From positions 1 through 35,925 of the forward strand of contig JAGYMP010000243.1 of the NCBI GenBank assembly GCA_018400565.1: a stretch of DNA of 35,925 nucleotides. Reading direction: 5' to 3'. Every line of letters starts with the position of its first letter. The stretch's first letter is position 1. The DNA comes from Bacilli bacterium (GTDB lineage: Bacteria > Bacillota_I > Bacilli_A > Izemoplasmatales > Hujiaoplasmataceae). Positions 25,662 to 33,132 of the stretch are shown here, in pieces. The notes below the pieces were generated by a model. The model had not been told where the DNA came from. It ran no database searches and worked only from the letters and a program-made list of their open reading frames with translations. Both the position numbers and the translations under genes were made by a program.

Positions 25662-26825
25662 TTATTCTTCATCACTTTGCATCAAACCGGTACCTTGGTA
25701 AACACGGACATAATCGATTATCATTTCAGCTTCCGTCAAATCAGTGTCAATGCCTTGTGAGCCTCCCCAGGTACCGCCAAAAGCGATGTTCATGATAAGG
25801 TAAAACTCTTGATTGTACGGCCAGATTTGCCAATATTCATCTTCTTCCAGTTGACTGAAAGAATCAACTTGGAACTTATATTCAAAATACTCCTGACCAT
25901 CGACATACCAGACGATTTTGTCCGGCAACCATTCCACGGAGTACACATGATATTCCGTTCTTGCGTTTTCCACATGAATGGAACCGCCGCGATGTGTGCC
26001 TGCCATACCATTATATAATTTAGTGTGGATGGTACCATGGACCATATCCGGATCATATCCGACATGTTCCATTATGTCCAGCTCACCGCTGCTGGGCCAA
26101 CCACCGTACACATCATATTGGGGCATCATCCAAAATGCAGGCCATGTTCCAAGTCCCGAGGGCAAAATCGCCCGTATCTCGATTTTTGCATACTTCCAAA
26201 AATCTTTGTCTTCCGTCGTCAGTTTTGCAGAGGTATAATTACGATTATCGTAATCTTCTTTCAAAAGGCGGATCGTGAGTGCTCCATCGGAAACATAGGC
26301 ATTTTCTTCACGATCGGTGTAATATTGGATTTCGTTATTTCCGAATCCCCAGCCACCGGTCTCCAAGTTCCATTTGTTACTGTCAGGCAGACCTTCATAA
26401 TCGAATTCATCAGAAAAAACCAGTTCGTATTCGCCAATGTCATAATCAGCCAGTTCGTCCCAGAAACTCGTGATGACAATCGATAAATCTTCGGAGGTTC
26501 TGACACCTGCGTTGTTAATCACATTATATGTGATCATATACGTCCCGGATTCGGTAACCTCATTAGATGAGTCAAGGGGAAGCTGGTCAACACCCGTGAT
26601 AAAAATTGAATCCGTGATGTTTCCGTCGACCGGATCGAAAGCGACTATCCCATCGTATGGATCGTAAACGTCACCAACCCTTAATTCAAGCGTGCCGTCC
26701 TCCGGCAACCCCTGGATATCCGGAGAATAATCCGATCCATCCGGTTGACTGTCTTCACACGAAACCATGACAAAGGTTGTGAGTATCATTAAAAAAACAA
26801 TTAATATTTTACGTTTAGATCGCAA
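25662..26825 (-). CDS. Surface GH16 laminarinase lipoprotein with Ig-like domain (TTG start)
   Basis: The 387-residue protein begins at a TTG (26825) with AAAGGAG 8 bases upstream; no in-frame ATG precedes the signal, whose first Met codon would cut into it. The lipobox is MVSC (Cys23). A DUF5011-like Ig domain (about 38-122, with DPVDGNITDSI) leads to a GH16 domain (about 132-378). The catalytic motif is GELDIME with Glu248, Asp250 and Glu253. TWPAFWMMP (227-235), NIAFGGTWGG (346-355) and IDYVRVYQ (370-377) match laminarinases. The architecture equals that of the GH16 at 10672-11790, so the two are paralogues. It is the first gene after the best promoter of the window, followed by the CBM lipoprotein gene, and likely provides the first attack on polymer. 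Confidence 0.93.
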   Translation of the reverse strand: MRSKRKILIVFLMILTTFVMVSCEDSQPDGSDYSPDIQGLPEDGTLELRVGDVYDPYDGIVAFDPVDGNITDSIFITGVDQLPLDSSNEVTESGTYMITYNVINNAGVRTSEDLSIVITSFWDELADYDIGEYELVFSDEFDYEGLPDSNKWNLETGGWGFGNNEIQYYTDREENAYVSDGALTIRLLKEDYDNRNYTSAKLTTEDKDFWKYAKIEIRAILPSGLGTWPAFWMMPQYDVYGGWPSSGELDIMEHVGYDPDMVHGTIHTKLYNGMAGTHRGGSIHVENARTEYHVYSVEWLPDKIVWYVDGQEYFEYKFQVDSFSQLEEDEYWQIWPYNQEFYLIMNIAFGGTWGGSQGIDTDLTEAEMIIDYVRVYQGTGLMQSDEE

Positions 26826-26874
26826 AATGTTGGCTCCTTTCGGATAATCAGTATATTATAAAAACCGATTTCTT

Positions 26875-26889
26875 TGTTATACGCTTACA
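26875..26889. promoter_or_regulatory. Operator-like site TGTTATACGCTTACA at the transcription start
   Basis: On the minus strand it reads TGTAAGCGTATAACA. It abuts the -10 of the promoter at 26889-26917 and covers the likely start of transcription. The same 15-base pattern, TGTAARCGYWTAACA, occurs at 30925-30939 in the equivalent position of another gene. A repressor of LacI type, or CcpA as a variant cre site, could act here. Confidence 0.55.
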
Positions 26890-26917
26890 TTATACATATA
26901 CCAGAACTATTTGTCAA
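26889..26917 (-). promoter_or_regulatory. Consensus sigmaA promoter for the GH16-CBM lipoprotein pair
   Basis: On the minus strand TTGACA (26917-26912) and TATAAT (26894-26889) are both perfect and 17 bases apart. It lies 64 bases upstream of the TTG start at 26825. The strength of the core suggests tight repression through the overlapping operator. Confidence 0.9.
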
Positions 26918-27015
26918 CATCATAAATCATATTATCATAGGAAATAGGGCTCTAATGAACGTTTGTGGAGATTTTCATCTATATTTGTGGATGCAATGAA
27001 CGAGCAAAAAGCGCG

Positions 27016-27032
27016 CGTTTTCGAAAACGTTT
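27016..27032. promoter_or_regulatory. Palindromic LacI-type operator CGTTTTCGAAAACG(TTT)
   Basis: CGTTTTCGAAAACG (27016-27029) is a perfect 14-base palindrome, and its right part continues as GAAAACGTTT, the core shared with sites at 5133 and 30962. It lies about 135 bases upstream of the GH16 transcription start and 34 bases past the stop of LacI regulator 1. An upstream operator for looping is possible. Confidence 0.6.
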
Positions 27033-27065
27033 ATATATTTGGCACTGATGAAATCTCAGACTGAA

Positions 27066-28073
27066 TTATATCGAACTTCTTGCGATAAATTGTGGTTTGA
27101 TGCGCAATTCTCCGAAATCCGGATTCTTCTCTTGATTCTCAATGCTAGCCAACAAATACTTGGCGGCTTCAACACCTATCTTCTTTTTGTTTTGTTTCAT
27201 TGTGGCCAACGGCGGTTGATAATACTTGGCGAAGGGTATGTCATCAAAACCTATGATGGCGATATCACCCGGAATATCGATACCGTTTTCGATTAATCGC
27301 CGCATGACACCGAACGCGATGTCATCCGAACCGACAAAAATACCCGTGGGCGGTTTGTCCATCTGCAACACTTTCCCCGCAGTGCGATAACCGGCTTCAA
27401 ATGTGAAATACTCCGAAACCCAGATCAAATCTTCATCTTCGGAAAGACCTACCGCTCGCAAACCTTTTCGATAACCCATGATACGTTCATAGCCCGCAAT
27501 GCTTTGCTCAGGTCCTGCGATATGCGCAATACGTCTGTGCCCTCTTTCATATAGTTTTTGTACGGCAAGGCTAGCTCCATAAATGTTGTCCGTCATCACG
27601 GTATAAATACGATCGCTGACGAGATCGGTGGTCACACAGGGAATGTCACTCTCAATCAACTCTTCCAATTCTTCGTTACTCGGTTCGGAAACAACGATAA
27701 ACACGCCATCGATCTGCTTATATCGACAAAATTCCAAATATGTCATTTCCGTTTGTCCCAAATTCCGGATTACAAACGTTATTTCATAACCCCTTGTCTC
27801 GACATAATCCTTGAATGCTTGAATCACGCTGGAAAAAAAATGGTGTTCCAGGCCGATGTTCAGGTTTTCTGAATATATGATCCCAATCGAAAAAGATCGT
27901 TTGGTCTTCAATTGCGATGCACTGGCGCTCGGAATATACCGGACCTTGTTTGCATAGCGGATGATTCTTTTTCTGGTTTTCTCACTGACCCCTTTCACGC
28001 CATTCAAAGATTTTGAAACCGTGCTCGGGGCAACGTTCAGTTCTTTTGCGATGTCATAAATTGTTTTCTTCAT
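27066..28073 (-). CDS. LacI-family transcriptional regulator 1
   Basis: The ATG at 28073 is chosen because AGGTGAG lies directly upstream; the longer frame from a TTG at 28091 contains that site. The 335-residue protein has the LacI helix-turn-helix at its N-terminus (TIYDIAKELNVAPSTVSKSL), a hinge helix with SASQLKTK, whose Leu fits insertion at a central CpG, and a periplasmic-binding-protein-like sugar sensor domain (about 60-335, with IGIIYSE, DGVFIVV, GRRIAHI-like RRIAHIAG, GSDDIAFGV and GFDDI). It probably represses the neighbouring glucan genes until an oligosaccharide or sugar phosphate binds. It sits between two regulated surface-protein genes. Its own promoter is likely at 28107-28137. 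Confidence 0.93.
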   Translation of the reverse strand: MKKTIYDIAKELNVAPSTVSKSLNGVKGVSEKTRKRIIRYANKVRYIPSASASQLKTKRSFSIGIIYSENLNIGLEHHFFSSVIQAFKDYVETRGYEITFVIRNLGQTEMTYLEFCRYKQIDGVFIVVSEPSNEELEELIESDIPCVTTDLVSDRIYTVMTDNIYGASLAVQKLYERGHRRIAHIAGPEQSIAGYERIMGYRKGLRAVGLSEDEDLIWVSEYFTFEAGYRTAGKVLQMDKPPTGIFVGSDDIAFGVMRRLIENGIDIPGDIAIIGFDDIPFAKYYQPPLATMKQNKKKIGVEAAKYLLASIENQEKNPDFGELRIKPQFIARSSI

Positions 28074-28106
28074 ATTCTCACCTATCCACAATCATTTTAT
28101 ATAACC

Positions 28107-28137
28107 ATTATATCATAGCAGCAAACTTGATTGTCAC
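28107..28137 (-). promoter_or_regulatory. Putative promoter of LacI regulator 1
   Basis: On the minus strand GTGACA (28137-28132) and a perfect TATAAT (28112-28107) are 19 bases apart; reading TGACAA as the -35 makes it 18. It lies 33 bases upstream of the start at 28073. No operator of the recurring types overlaps it. Confidence 0.45.
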
Positions 28138-28150
28138 ATGTTTTGAAAGC

Positions 28151-28180
28151 AGAAAGATGGTTGCTGTCAGGCAACCATCT
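28151..28180 (-). terminator. Hairpin in the gap between the CBM lipoprotein gene and LacI regulator 1
   Basis: AGATGGTTGC and GCAACCATCT form a perfect 10-base stem around 6 bases (28155-28180). On the minus strand it is followed by TTCTGCTTTC, a modest U-rich tail. It probably ends read-through from the 794-residue gene, just before the LacI promoter. Confidence 0.6.
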
Positions 28181-28366
28181 CTGCGGTTCAAAATATGAAA
28201 ATCTATAAAAAAATAAAAAGGAGAACTTTGTCATTCGGTGAATAAACTTTTAATTATGTGAAAGCATTCACCCATCCAAACCATGTCATCGTTATTCATG
28301 ATTCTTCATCACATATTTCAAATAAAAGTGTTTCTTTATCACGTATATACAAAAGTTATTTTAAGA

Positions 28367-28400
28367 TTTCCGGGACGGAGAAACAATCCCCGCCCGGAAA
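28367..28400. other. Strong GC-rich hairpin downstream of the 794-residue lipoprotein gene
   Basis: TTTCCGGG and CCCGGAAA are perfect arms, continued inward by a six-pair stem after a one-base bulge, with a five-base loop. There is no proper U tract on either strand (minus strand: TCTTAAAATAACTTTTG). It may end or protect the transcript of the gene that stops at 28516. The rest of the 442-base gap 28074-28515 holds no gene I can support. Confidence 0.5.
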
Positions 28401-28515
28401 CAAATATGTTTACGATGTTGATTCATTTGTCAACCAGCGCATCTGTTATCCATGATAGACTAAATAGTCACATAGAGAGACAACTTGACATGATTGAAAA
28501 ATGTTGGATGTTTAT

Positions 28516-30900
28516 TTACTCTGTGCTGTCGAATGATCCGTCTGTGATTATATCCGTGCCCGGAATCACATCGGTCCCATCGGTCTCTTCAAAACGGATA
28601 TTATCAAATGTCACGGACGAACGGAAAACGGTATTTCCTGCAACATCAATTTTCAACATGGCCAATTCCGTGACGTCCGTCTCAGAATCAATGGTAAAGT
28701 CAACGGTGTAAGTGTCCATGCTTTCCGTGATGCTGACATCTTCGCTGTGATAAGGAACCCAGGTATCGCTTGAATCCATGTAACCAACCTGAACGACGAT
28801 GTTATATGTCTCTCCACTTTCCAGTTCCGGGCTCCAATAAGAAGCGTCAAAACTGATTCGGTACGAACTATCATTTTCAAGTTCGAACACACCTTTATTT
28901 TCTTCGCCTGCGGCATTGTCCAAAGCAAGATCGTCCTGAATGAGGGAAATCGCATCTTCGGACATCAAACCTTGTCGAACTTTCCTGACCATGTCCACGA
29001 CCATCTGGCCTTCTTTGACATACATGGTTGCATGGGTACCCCGGCCGAAATTATATATTCTCCAAGGTTCCATCAATTCAACCAATGGATCGGTGATGAC
29101 AATCCTGGTTTGTGCCTCAACGGTGTGACCATCTGAATCAGTGACGGAATAATTGAATACCCAGTCACCTTTTATGGTGTCGTCAAACGTCGTTTCTTCA
29201 TCCGGGCCGACCACGGTCATCGTCACATTATCAGTGATATCGCCGTCTTCCACATCGAGTGCGGTCACGTTTTCTTCGGGATCGAAATCAGCTTCGCCGA
29301 CCTCATAGTCACGAATAAGTTCCCCGACTTCGAGCATGGGTTCATAATCGGTCTCGAGTTGGTTCGTGTTGGCCACTTCAATGTTATCCAAATAAACGGT
29401 TGTGTCGATACCGACGGAATCGCCGACATCCCCGAATTCAAAGAGTAAACCGCCGTTTTGGTTATCGGTTTCCATGTAGAAAAGATATTCGTAGGTTTGC
29501 CATTCGGTTGTCAGATAAAAGACTTCGGAGTCCCCGTCAAGGAAGTCCGTGTAATAGGGAGATTCATCAAGTATTTCGCCAACCTGCAGATGCAATCCTT
29601 TTCCTTCCTCATCGGCTTTTGCGTCAAAGGAGATGACGTAGAAGTTGCCTTGTTTAAACGGCATGCCCATTTGTGTGATTCTGGGTTCCCAGGAATTTTC
29701 TCCGGAAACAACATCGATTTCCGCAACACCGTCAACGACGGACGTAGAAATCGAAGCCATGCCTGCAAAATATTCGTCCCAACCGCTCATATCCTCATCG
29801 AAAGAGCCGTTAACGACCATCGGACGCACTTCTTCAATCTTAATATTGTCAAAGAACACATCACAATCAATGTCTTCTGAATCTGTCATGTTACCTAACT
29901 CAAACAGCAAGCTGCCGTTTTGGCTATCGATGTTCATGTCAAACTCGAAAGTATACGTTTCCATGGTGGTCGACAGGTAATACGTTTTTGTGTTACCGTC
30001 CAGAAAATCGACAAACCAAGGTGATTCTGTCAACACTTCTCCGACTTGGACATGCAACCCTTTGCCTTCCACGCTGGCTTTAGCATCAACTGTGATACGA
30101 TATGTTTTGCCGTTTTCAAACGGGATGCCGGCGCTGCTAACCCTGGGTTCCCACGGGTTGTTACCGGACACAACGGACAACTTCATCATGCCGTCCTCAT
30201 GGGTTTTGGAGATGGTTCCTCCCCCGTCTTCATGAACATCCCAATCATCGACTGCTTCACTCGAATCAAAGTCGCCGCCAATCAAAAGGTTTTCACGCAC
30301 GACAGTGACTAAACGATCGGACGTAACCGTGTTATCATCGGAATCGGTAACCGAATATACGATCGTCCATACACCCGCGATGGTCGGATCGAAAGTTTCT
30401 TCGTCGTTCGGGCCTGTCACTGTCACATTAATCTCATCCGTCAAATCGCCATCTTCGTCATCCGAAGCCGACACACCTTCCATGATGTCGAAATCAAAGT
30501 CATCCACCAATTCAACATCATTCGTGCCACTGATCACAGGTGCGTGATCAGGAATTTCCTCGATGGTAACATCAATGGTTTCATGCGCGACGACCGAACC
30601 AACTGTCGCATCATAAACAACAACGCATGATCCTGCTTCTGATGTGTCCAACATCCCCTCATTAATCGAGCAATTGGAATTCACTTCCATTTGATCGGTG
30701 TAATCCACACCGTCATCACCCATTGCACTGATGCCGTCGAGCAGATCCACTTCATCCCCAACTTGGACATTCAAGTCTTCAAGTCCGGATATCGTGATCA
30801 CCGTTAATTCTGACACTGTTGTTTCAGTCTCGATTCCATTACAAGCCGAAAAAGTAAAGAGTGTCAACAGAGCCACGAGAACAACTAACCATTTCTTCAT
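28516..30900 (-). CDS. Multimodular surface lipoprotein: Ig-like and CBM4/9-like modules, truncated last module
   Basis: The 794-residue protein has a lipobox (FSAC, Cys20). Modules in order: Ig-like 38-114, DUF5011-like Ig 119-202, CBM_4_9-like module A 204-358, CBM_4_9-like module B 361-511, Ig-like 519-605, and a divergent CBM-like module C 611-773. Modules A and B start with the NG(S/D)FD-type signature and have PWEPR or SWEPR, NGKTYRI(T)V-type strands and end with DNI(K/E)(I/V). After module C the sequence begins another such module (IITDGSFDSTE, 784-794) and then stops at TAA, so the gene looks shortened. There is no catalytic domain; a glucan-capturing role is inferred from the modules and locus. 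It has its own promoter and two operator-like sites. The start is supported by TAGGAGGAAG upstream. Confidence 0.85.
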   Translation of the reverse strand: MKKWLVVLVALLTLFTFSACNGIETETTVSELTVITISGLEDLNVQVGDEVDLLDGISAMGDDGVDYTDQMEVNSNCSINEGMLDTSEAGSCVVVYDATVGSVVAHETIDVTIEEIPDHAPVISGTNDVELVDDFDFDIMEGVSASDDEDGDLTDEINVTVTGPNDEETFDPTIAGVWTIVYSVTDSDDNTVTSDRLVTVVRENLLIGGDFDSSEAVDDWDVHEDGGGTISKTHEDGMMKLSVVSGNNPWEPRVSSAGIPFENGKTYRITVDAKASVEGKGLHVQVGEVLTESPWFVDFLDGNTKTYYLSTTMETYTFEFDMNIDSQNGSLLFELGNMTDSEDIDCDVFFDNIKIEEVRPMVVNGSFDEDMSGWDEYFAGMASISTSVVDGVAEIDVVSGENSWEPRITQMGMPFKQGNFYVISFDAKADEEGKGLHLQVGEILDESPYYTDFLDGDSEVFYLTTEWQTYEYLFYMETDNQNGGLLFEFGDVGDSVGIDTTVYLDNIEVANTNQLETDYEPMLEVGELIRDYEVGEADFDPEENVTALDVEDGDITDNVTMTVVGPDEETTFDDTIKGDWVFNYSVTDSDGHTVEAQTRIVITDPLVELMEPWRIYNFGRGTHATMYVKEGQMVVDMVRKVRQGLMSEDAISLIQDDLALDNAAGEENKGVFELENDSSYRISFDASYWSPELESGETYNIVVQVGYMDSSDTWVPYHSEDVSITESMDTYTVDFTIDSETDVTELAMLKIDVAGNTVFRSSVTFDNIRFEETDGTDVIPGTDIITDGSFDSTE

Positions 30901-30924
30901 TGCATTTCTTCCTCCTAAAAAAAT

Positions 30925-30939
30925 TGTAAACGCTTAACA
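30925..30939. promoter_or_regulatory. Operator-like site TGTAAACGCTTAACA
   Basis: It lies about 8 bases downstream of the -10 of the promoter at 30947-30975, covering the transcription start. It matches the 15-base site at 26875-26889 (TGTAARCGYWTAACA) read on the opposite strand. It resembles a cre site with one extra base. Confidence 0.55.
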
Positions 30940-30946
30940 CATCTTT

Positions 30947-30975
30947 AGTATAACTTATTTCGAAAACGTTTGCAA
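30947..30975 (-). promoter_or_regulatory. Promoter with embedded LacI-type operator for the 794-residue lipoprotein
   Basis: On the minus strand TTGCAA (30975-30970) and TATACT (30952-30947) are 17 bases apart. The spacer and -35 contain GAAAACGTTTGC (30962-30973), the core shared with the sites at 5133 and 27023. A protein bound there would cover the -35. Confidence 0.65.
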
Positions 30976-31106
30976 GGGGATTTTTTAAATCATTTATTTA
31001 AATTATCATAAGCGAACTATCGCTATATACGGTCATTTATAGAAGTGAAATATAAATCATTTATTGAGGTTCCATAAAATATCAATGTCATCGGTTTCTT
31101 TCGTTG

Positions 31107-31137
31107 CAAAAAAAGACAATCCAATGATTGCCTTTTT
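31107..31137 (-). terminator. Terminator after LacI regulator 2
   Basis: A 12-pair stem (31110-31121 with 31126-31137, one G-T pair) around a four-base loop is followed on the minus strand by further T residues, giving CTTTTTTTG. It lies 55 bases past the stop at 31192 and isolates the regulator from the CBM lipoprotein gene. Confidence 0.85.
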
Positions 31138-31191
31138 AGATCCCTTTGTCAAGCGCATATGGCGCATCAATCGTAATCATGAATGGGCATC

Positions 31192-32208
31192 CTATGTCAA
31201 CTCAACAGTACTCTTCCCGATGATCAGACGAGGTGATATCTTTTTAATTTTGGGACTTAGTGGTTTCTCACCGTTCATGAGTTGAATCAAAATGTTTGCG
31301 ATATGGGAACCTATGCTGTTGGTGTCTTGTCGCACCGATGTCAATGTCGGCGTTATATATTGGTTGAGTCTGGTTCCGTCAAACCCAACAACCGAAAAAT
31401 CACCAGGACAACGATATCCTTTTTCGTCGATGGCCCGAAGAGCTCCCATGGCCTGTAAATCAGATGCGCAGAGCACTGCTGTCGGGGGAATGTCCAGCAC
31501 AATGAGACGACTCATTGCTTGGTATCCACCCTCAAACGAAAATGCATCGCCATCCGAAAGATATTCGCTTTTGTAATCAATGTCATACTCTCTCAACAAA
31601 TTGGTATATGCCGTCATTCTTTGTCTCCCCGGCAGTGTGATACTTGAACCATATATATGAGCGATACGATAATGCCCCAGGTTAAAAACATGTTCAAATG
31701 CCAATCGCATTCCCATTTCATTATCGGTGGAAACGTTATGAACCGATGAACTGAGATGATCGAACACAACACACGGAATATCGCTGTCACTCAATTCCTG
31801 ATACTCTTCGGAATCATAATCCGTCACAATGACAAAAACCCCGTCCACACCCTTTCTTTTCGCGTGTTCAAGATAACTGCTCATTTTTGTCTGCCCGATG
31901 TATAATGACAAGATCATGATATCATATCCTGCGTTTCCCACTTCCTTCTTAAATGAATCCAATACTTCCGCAAAAAGGGGATGCTGCAAACCGATGCCGC
32001 TGATTTCATCCATCACAACACCGATAGTCCAGGTTTTTTTCGTTACCAAGCCGCGAGCCTGAAAATTTGGGACATATCCCAGGCGTTTTGCAATACGTTG
32101 GATGGAGAGACGTGTTTCGGCATTGACGTCGGAATATCCATTCAATGCTTTTGACACTGTCGTGACCGAATAACCTGAAGCCTTCGAAATATCTTTTAAT
32201 GTGACCAT
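31192..32208 (-). CDS. LacI-family transcriptional regulator 2
   Basis: The ATG at 32208 is chosen: GGAAGGA lies 9 bases upstream, while the longer frame begins at a TTG at 32226 before that site. The 338-residue protein opens with the LacI helix-turn-helix (TLKDISKASGYSVTTVSKAL), a hinge with ARGLVTKK, and a sugar-sensor domain containing WTIGVVMDE, DGVFVIVTD, YRIAHIYGSS and GFDGTRLNQY. It is a paralogue of the regulator at 27066-28073 but clearly diverged, so different inducers or operators are likely. It is the promoter-distal neighbour of the 794-residue lipoprotein gene. A possible promoter is at 32288-32317. Confidence 0.93.
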   Translation of the reverse strand: MVTLKDISKASGYSVTTVSKALNGYSDVNAETRLSIQRIAKRLGYVPNFQARGLVTKKTWTIGVVMDEISGIGLQHPLFAEVLDSFKKEVGNAGYDIMILSLYIGQTKMSSYLEHAKRKGVDGVFVIVTDYDSEEYQELSDSDIPCVVFDHLSSSVHNVSTDNEMGMRLAFEHVFNLGHYRIAHIYGSSITLPGRQRMTAYTNLLREYDIDYKSEYLSDGDAFSFEGGYQAMSRLIVLDIPPTAVLCASDLQAMGALRAIDEKGYRCPGDFSVVGFDGTRLNQYITPTLTSVRQDTNSIGSHIANILIQLMNGEKPLSPKIKKISPRLIIGKSTVELT

Positions 32209-32287
32209 CGTTTCAAATCCTTCCAAACTATGTATCCAAGCAGGATATCAACATGCTCATCCAATTATGATATGAATATATATATGT

Positions 32288-32317
32288 ATTATATCATTAT
32301 ATCGCATAATATGAAAA
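32288..32317 (-). promoter_or_regulatory. Putative promoter of LacI regulator 2
   Basis: On the minus strand TTTTCA (32317-32312) and TATAAT (32293-32288) are 18 bases apart, in a very AT-rich stretch that holds a second TATAAT at 32301-32296. The resulting leader would be about 75 bases. Confidence 0.4.
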
Positions 32318-32380
32318 TGCCACATTCAAGTCTTTGCAAGATCATTGATCATGAAAAAAGCATAAGCATCCCGGATGTTT

Positions 32381-32403
32381 TTAAGAAAAACCGGTTTTCT
32401 TAA
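32381..32403. promoter_or_regulatory. Inverted repeat upstream of the VTC-domain gene
   Basis: TTAAGAAAA (32381-32389) and TTTTCTTAA (32395-32403) flank ACCGG. It lies 45 bases upstream of the start at 32448 and could be an operator or leader hairpin for the plus-strand cassette. Confidence 0.4.
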
Positions 32404-32447
32404 CCGATAGGTTGAATTCTATGTTAAAATACATGATGAGGTGGCTT

Positions 32448-33122
32448 ATGCGAATTGTGAAACGGTTTGAATACAAATATCTTATGAGTTACAAAGATTA
32501 TCACATGTTGCAATCCAAGATATCGCCATTTTTGATAAAAGACCGACACGACCAAAAAGGGCGGTATCCTGTAAACAGCATCTATTTTGACGATCTATGT
32601 TTTCATGGCGCCGCGGACAAAGCATTCGGAAACCAACAACACCAAAAATATCGGATCCGATATTATCGGAACCCAAAGCTAAAACGTTTGGAATGCAAAG
32701 AAAAAACCGGTTCTGATTCCACAAAATACTCAACGGAAATCACTGAGGAAATCGCCGGTCATCTACTTGAACCGAATTTGGACATCTTGCATGACAATTT
32801 CAATGATCCACTCATCCGTCGCTTCACTCTCGATCACATGCTTAAACATCTAACACCGCAGTTTTATGTGTTTTATGAAAGAGAGGCCTACCGCGACAAA
32901 ACCAATAATTTCAGATTGACTTTCGACCACAACATTCAAGGTTCGCGTTATAAGGACGATTTATCACTGACACAACCGGTCATCCGACCGAATCAACTCA
33001 TCATGGAACTCAAATATGAACATCATTATCCCAAACATATCAAACACATCCTTAATCAGTTTAAGATGACTCATCTGGCTGTTTCGAAATATTTTCTCGT
33101 TTTCGATCAATTCAATTATTAG
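32448..33122 (+). CDS. VTC-domain protein (polyphosphate polymerase-like)
   Basis: The ATG at 32448 is supported by GATGAGGTGG just upstream; the longer frame from 32412 is not. The 224-residue protein is a single VTC domain. The basic and acidic residues lining the tunnel of the yeast Vtc4 catalytic domain have counterparts: KRFEYKY (5-11), YRIRYYR (68-74), LECKEKTG (81-88), FYEREAY (142-148) and LIMELKY (184-190). It is therefore plausibly able to use nucleoside triphosphates or to make or bind polyphosphate, but bacterial VTC proteins in this context are not well characterised. It precedes the DUF4956 gene by 10 bases and the CotH-like gene, a recurring gene set in Gram-positive bacteria. 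No membrane segment, so cytosolic or associated with the DUF4956 protein. Confidence 0.88.
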   Translation: MRIVKRFEYKYLMSYKDYHMLQSKISPFLIKDRHDQKGRYPVNSIYFDDLCFHGAADKAFGNQQHQKYRIRYYRNPKLKRLECKEKTGSDSTKYSTEITEEIAGHLLEPNLDILHDNFNDPLIRRFTLDHMLKHLTPQFYVFYEREAYRDKTNNFRLTFDHNIQGSRYKDDLSLTQPVIRPNQLIMELKYEHHYPKHIKHILNQFKMTHLAVSKYFLVFDQFNY

Positions 33123-33132
33123 GAGGCTTCCC

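Noticed and set aside
25145-25795. A 216-codon open frame on the plus strand opposite the CBM lipoprotein and GH16 genes.
   Set aside because: It is antisense to two well-supported genes, is Ser/Val/Pro-rich as expected for a mirror of Thr/Asp/Glu-rich coding sequence, and has no recognisable domain.
27016-27032. The palindrome read as a terminator of LacI regulator 1.
   Set aside because: As a hairpin it has almost no loop, and the core recurs at two other promoters, so an operator is more likely; a dual role is not excluded.
28258-28711. Plus-strand frames of 65 and 142 codons in and beyond the 442-base gap.
   Set aside because: They run into the antisense of the 794-residue gene, have no ribosome binding site and no domain; a TTGACA at about 28484 has no fitting -10.
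30925-30939. A standard CcpA cre box.
   Set aside because: It matches only with one extra base, and the second copy has the same extra base, which suggests a separate 15-base motif; kept as an open alternative.
31064-31285. A 73-codon plus-strand frame across the terminator of LacI regulator 2.
   Set aside because: It overlaps the 3' end of a certain gene and spans its terminator; nothing in it resembles a known small protein.
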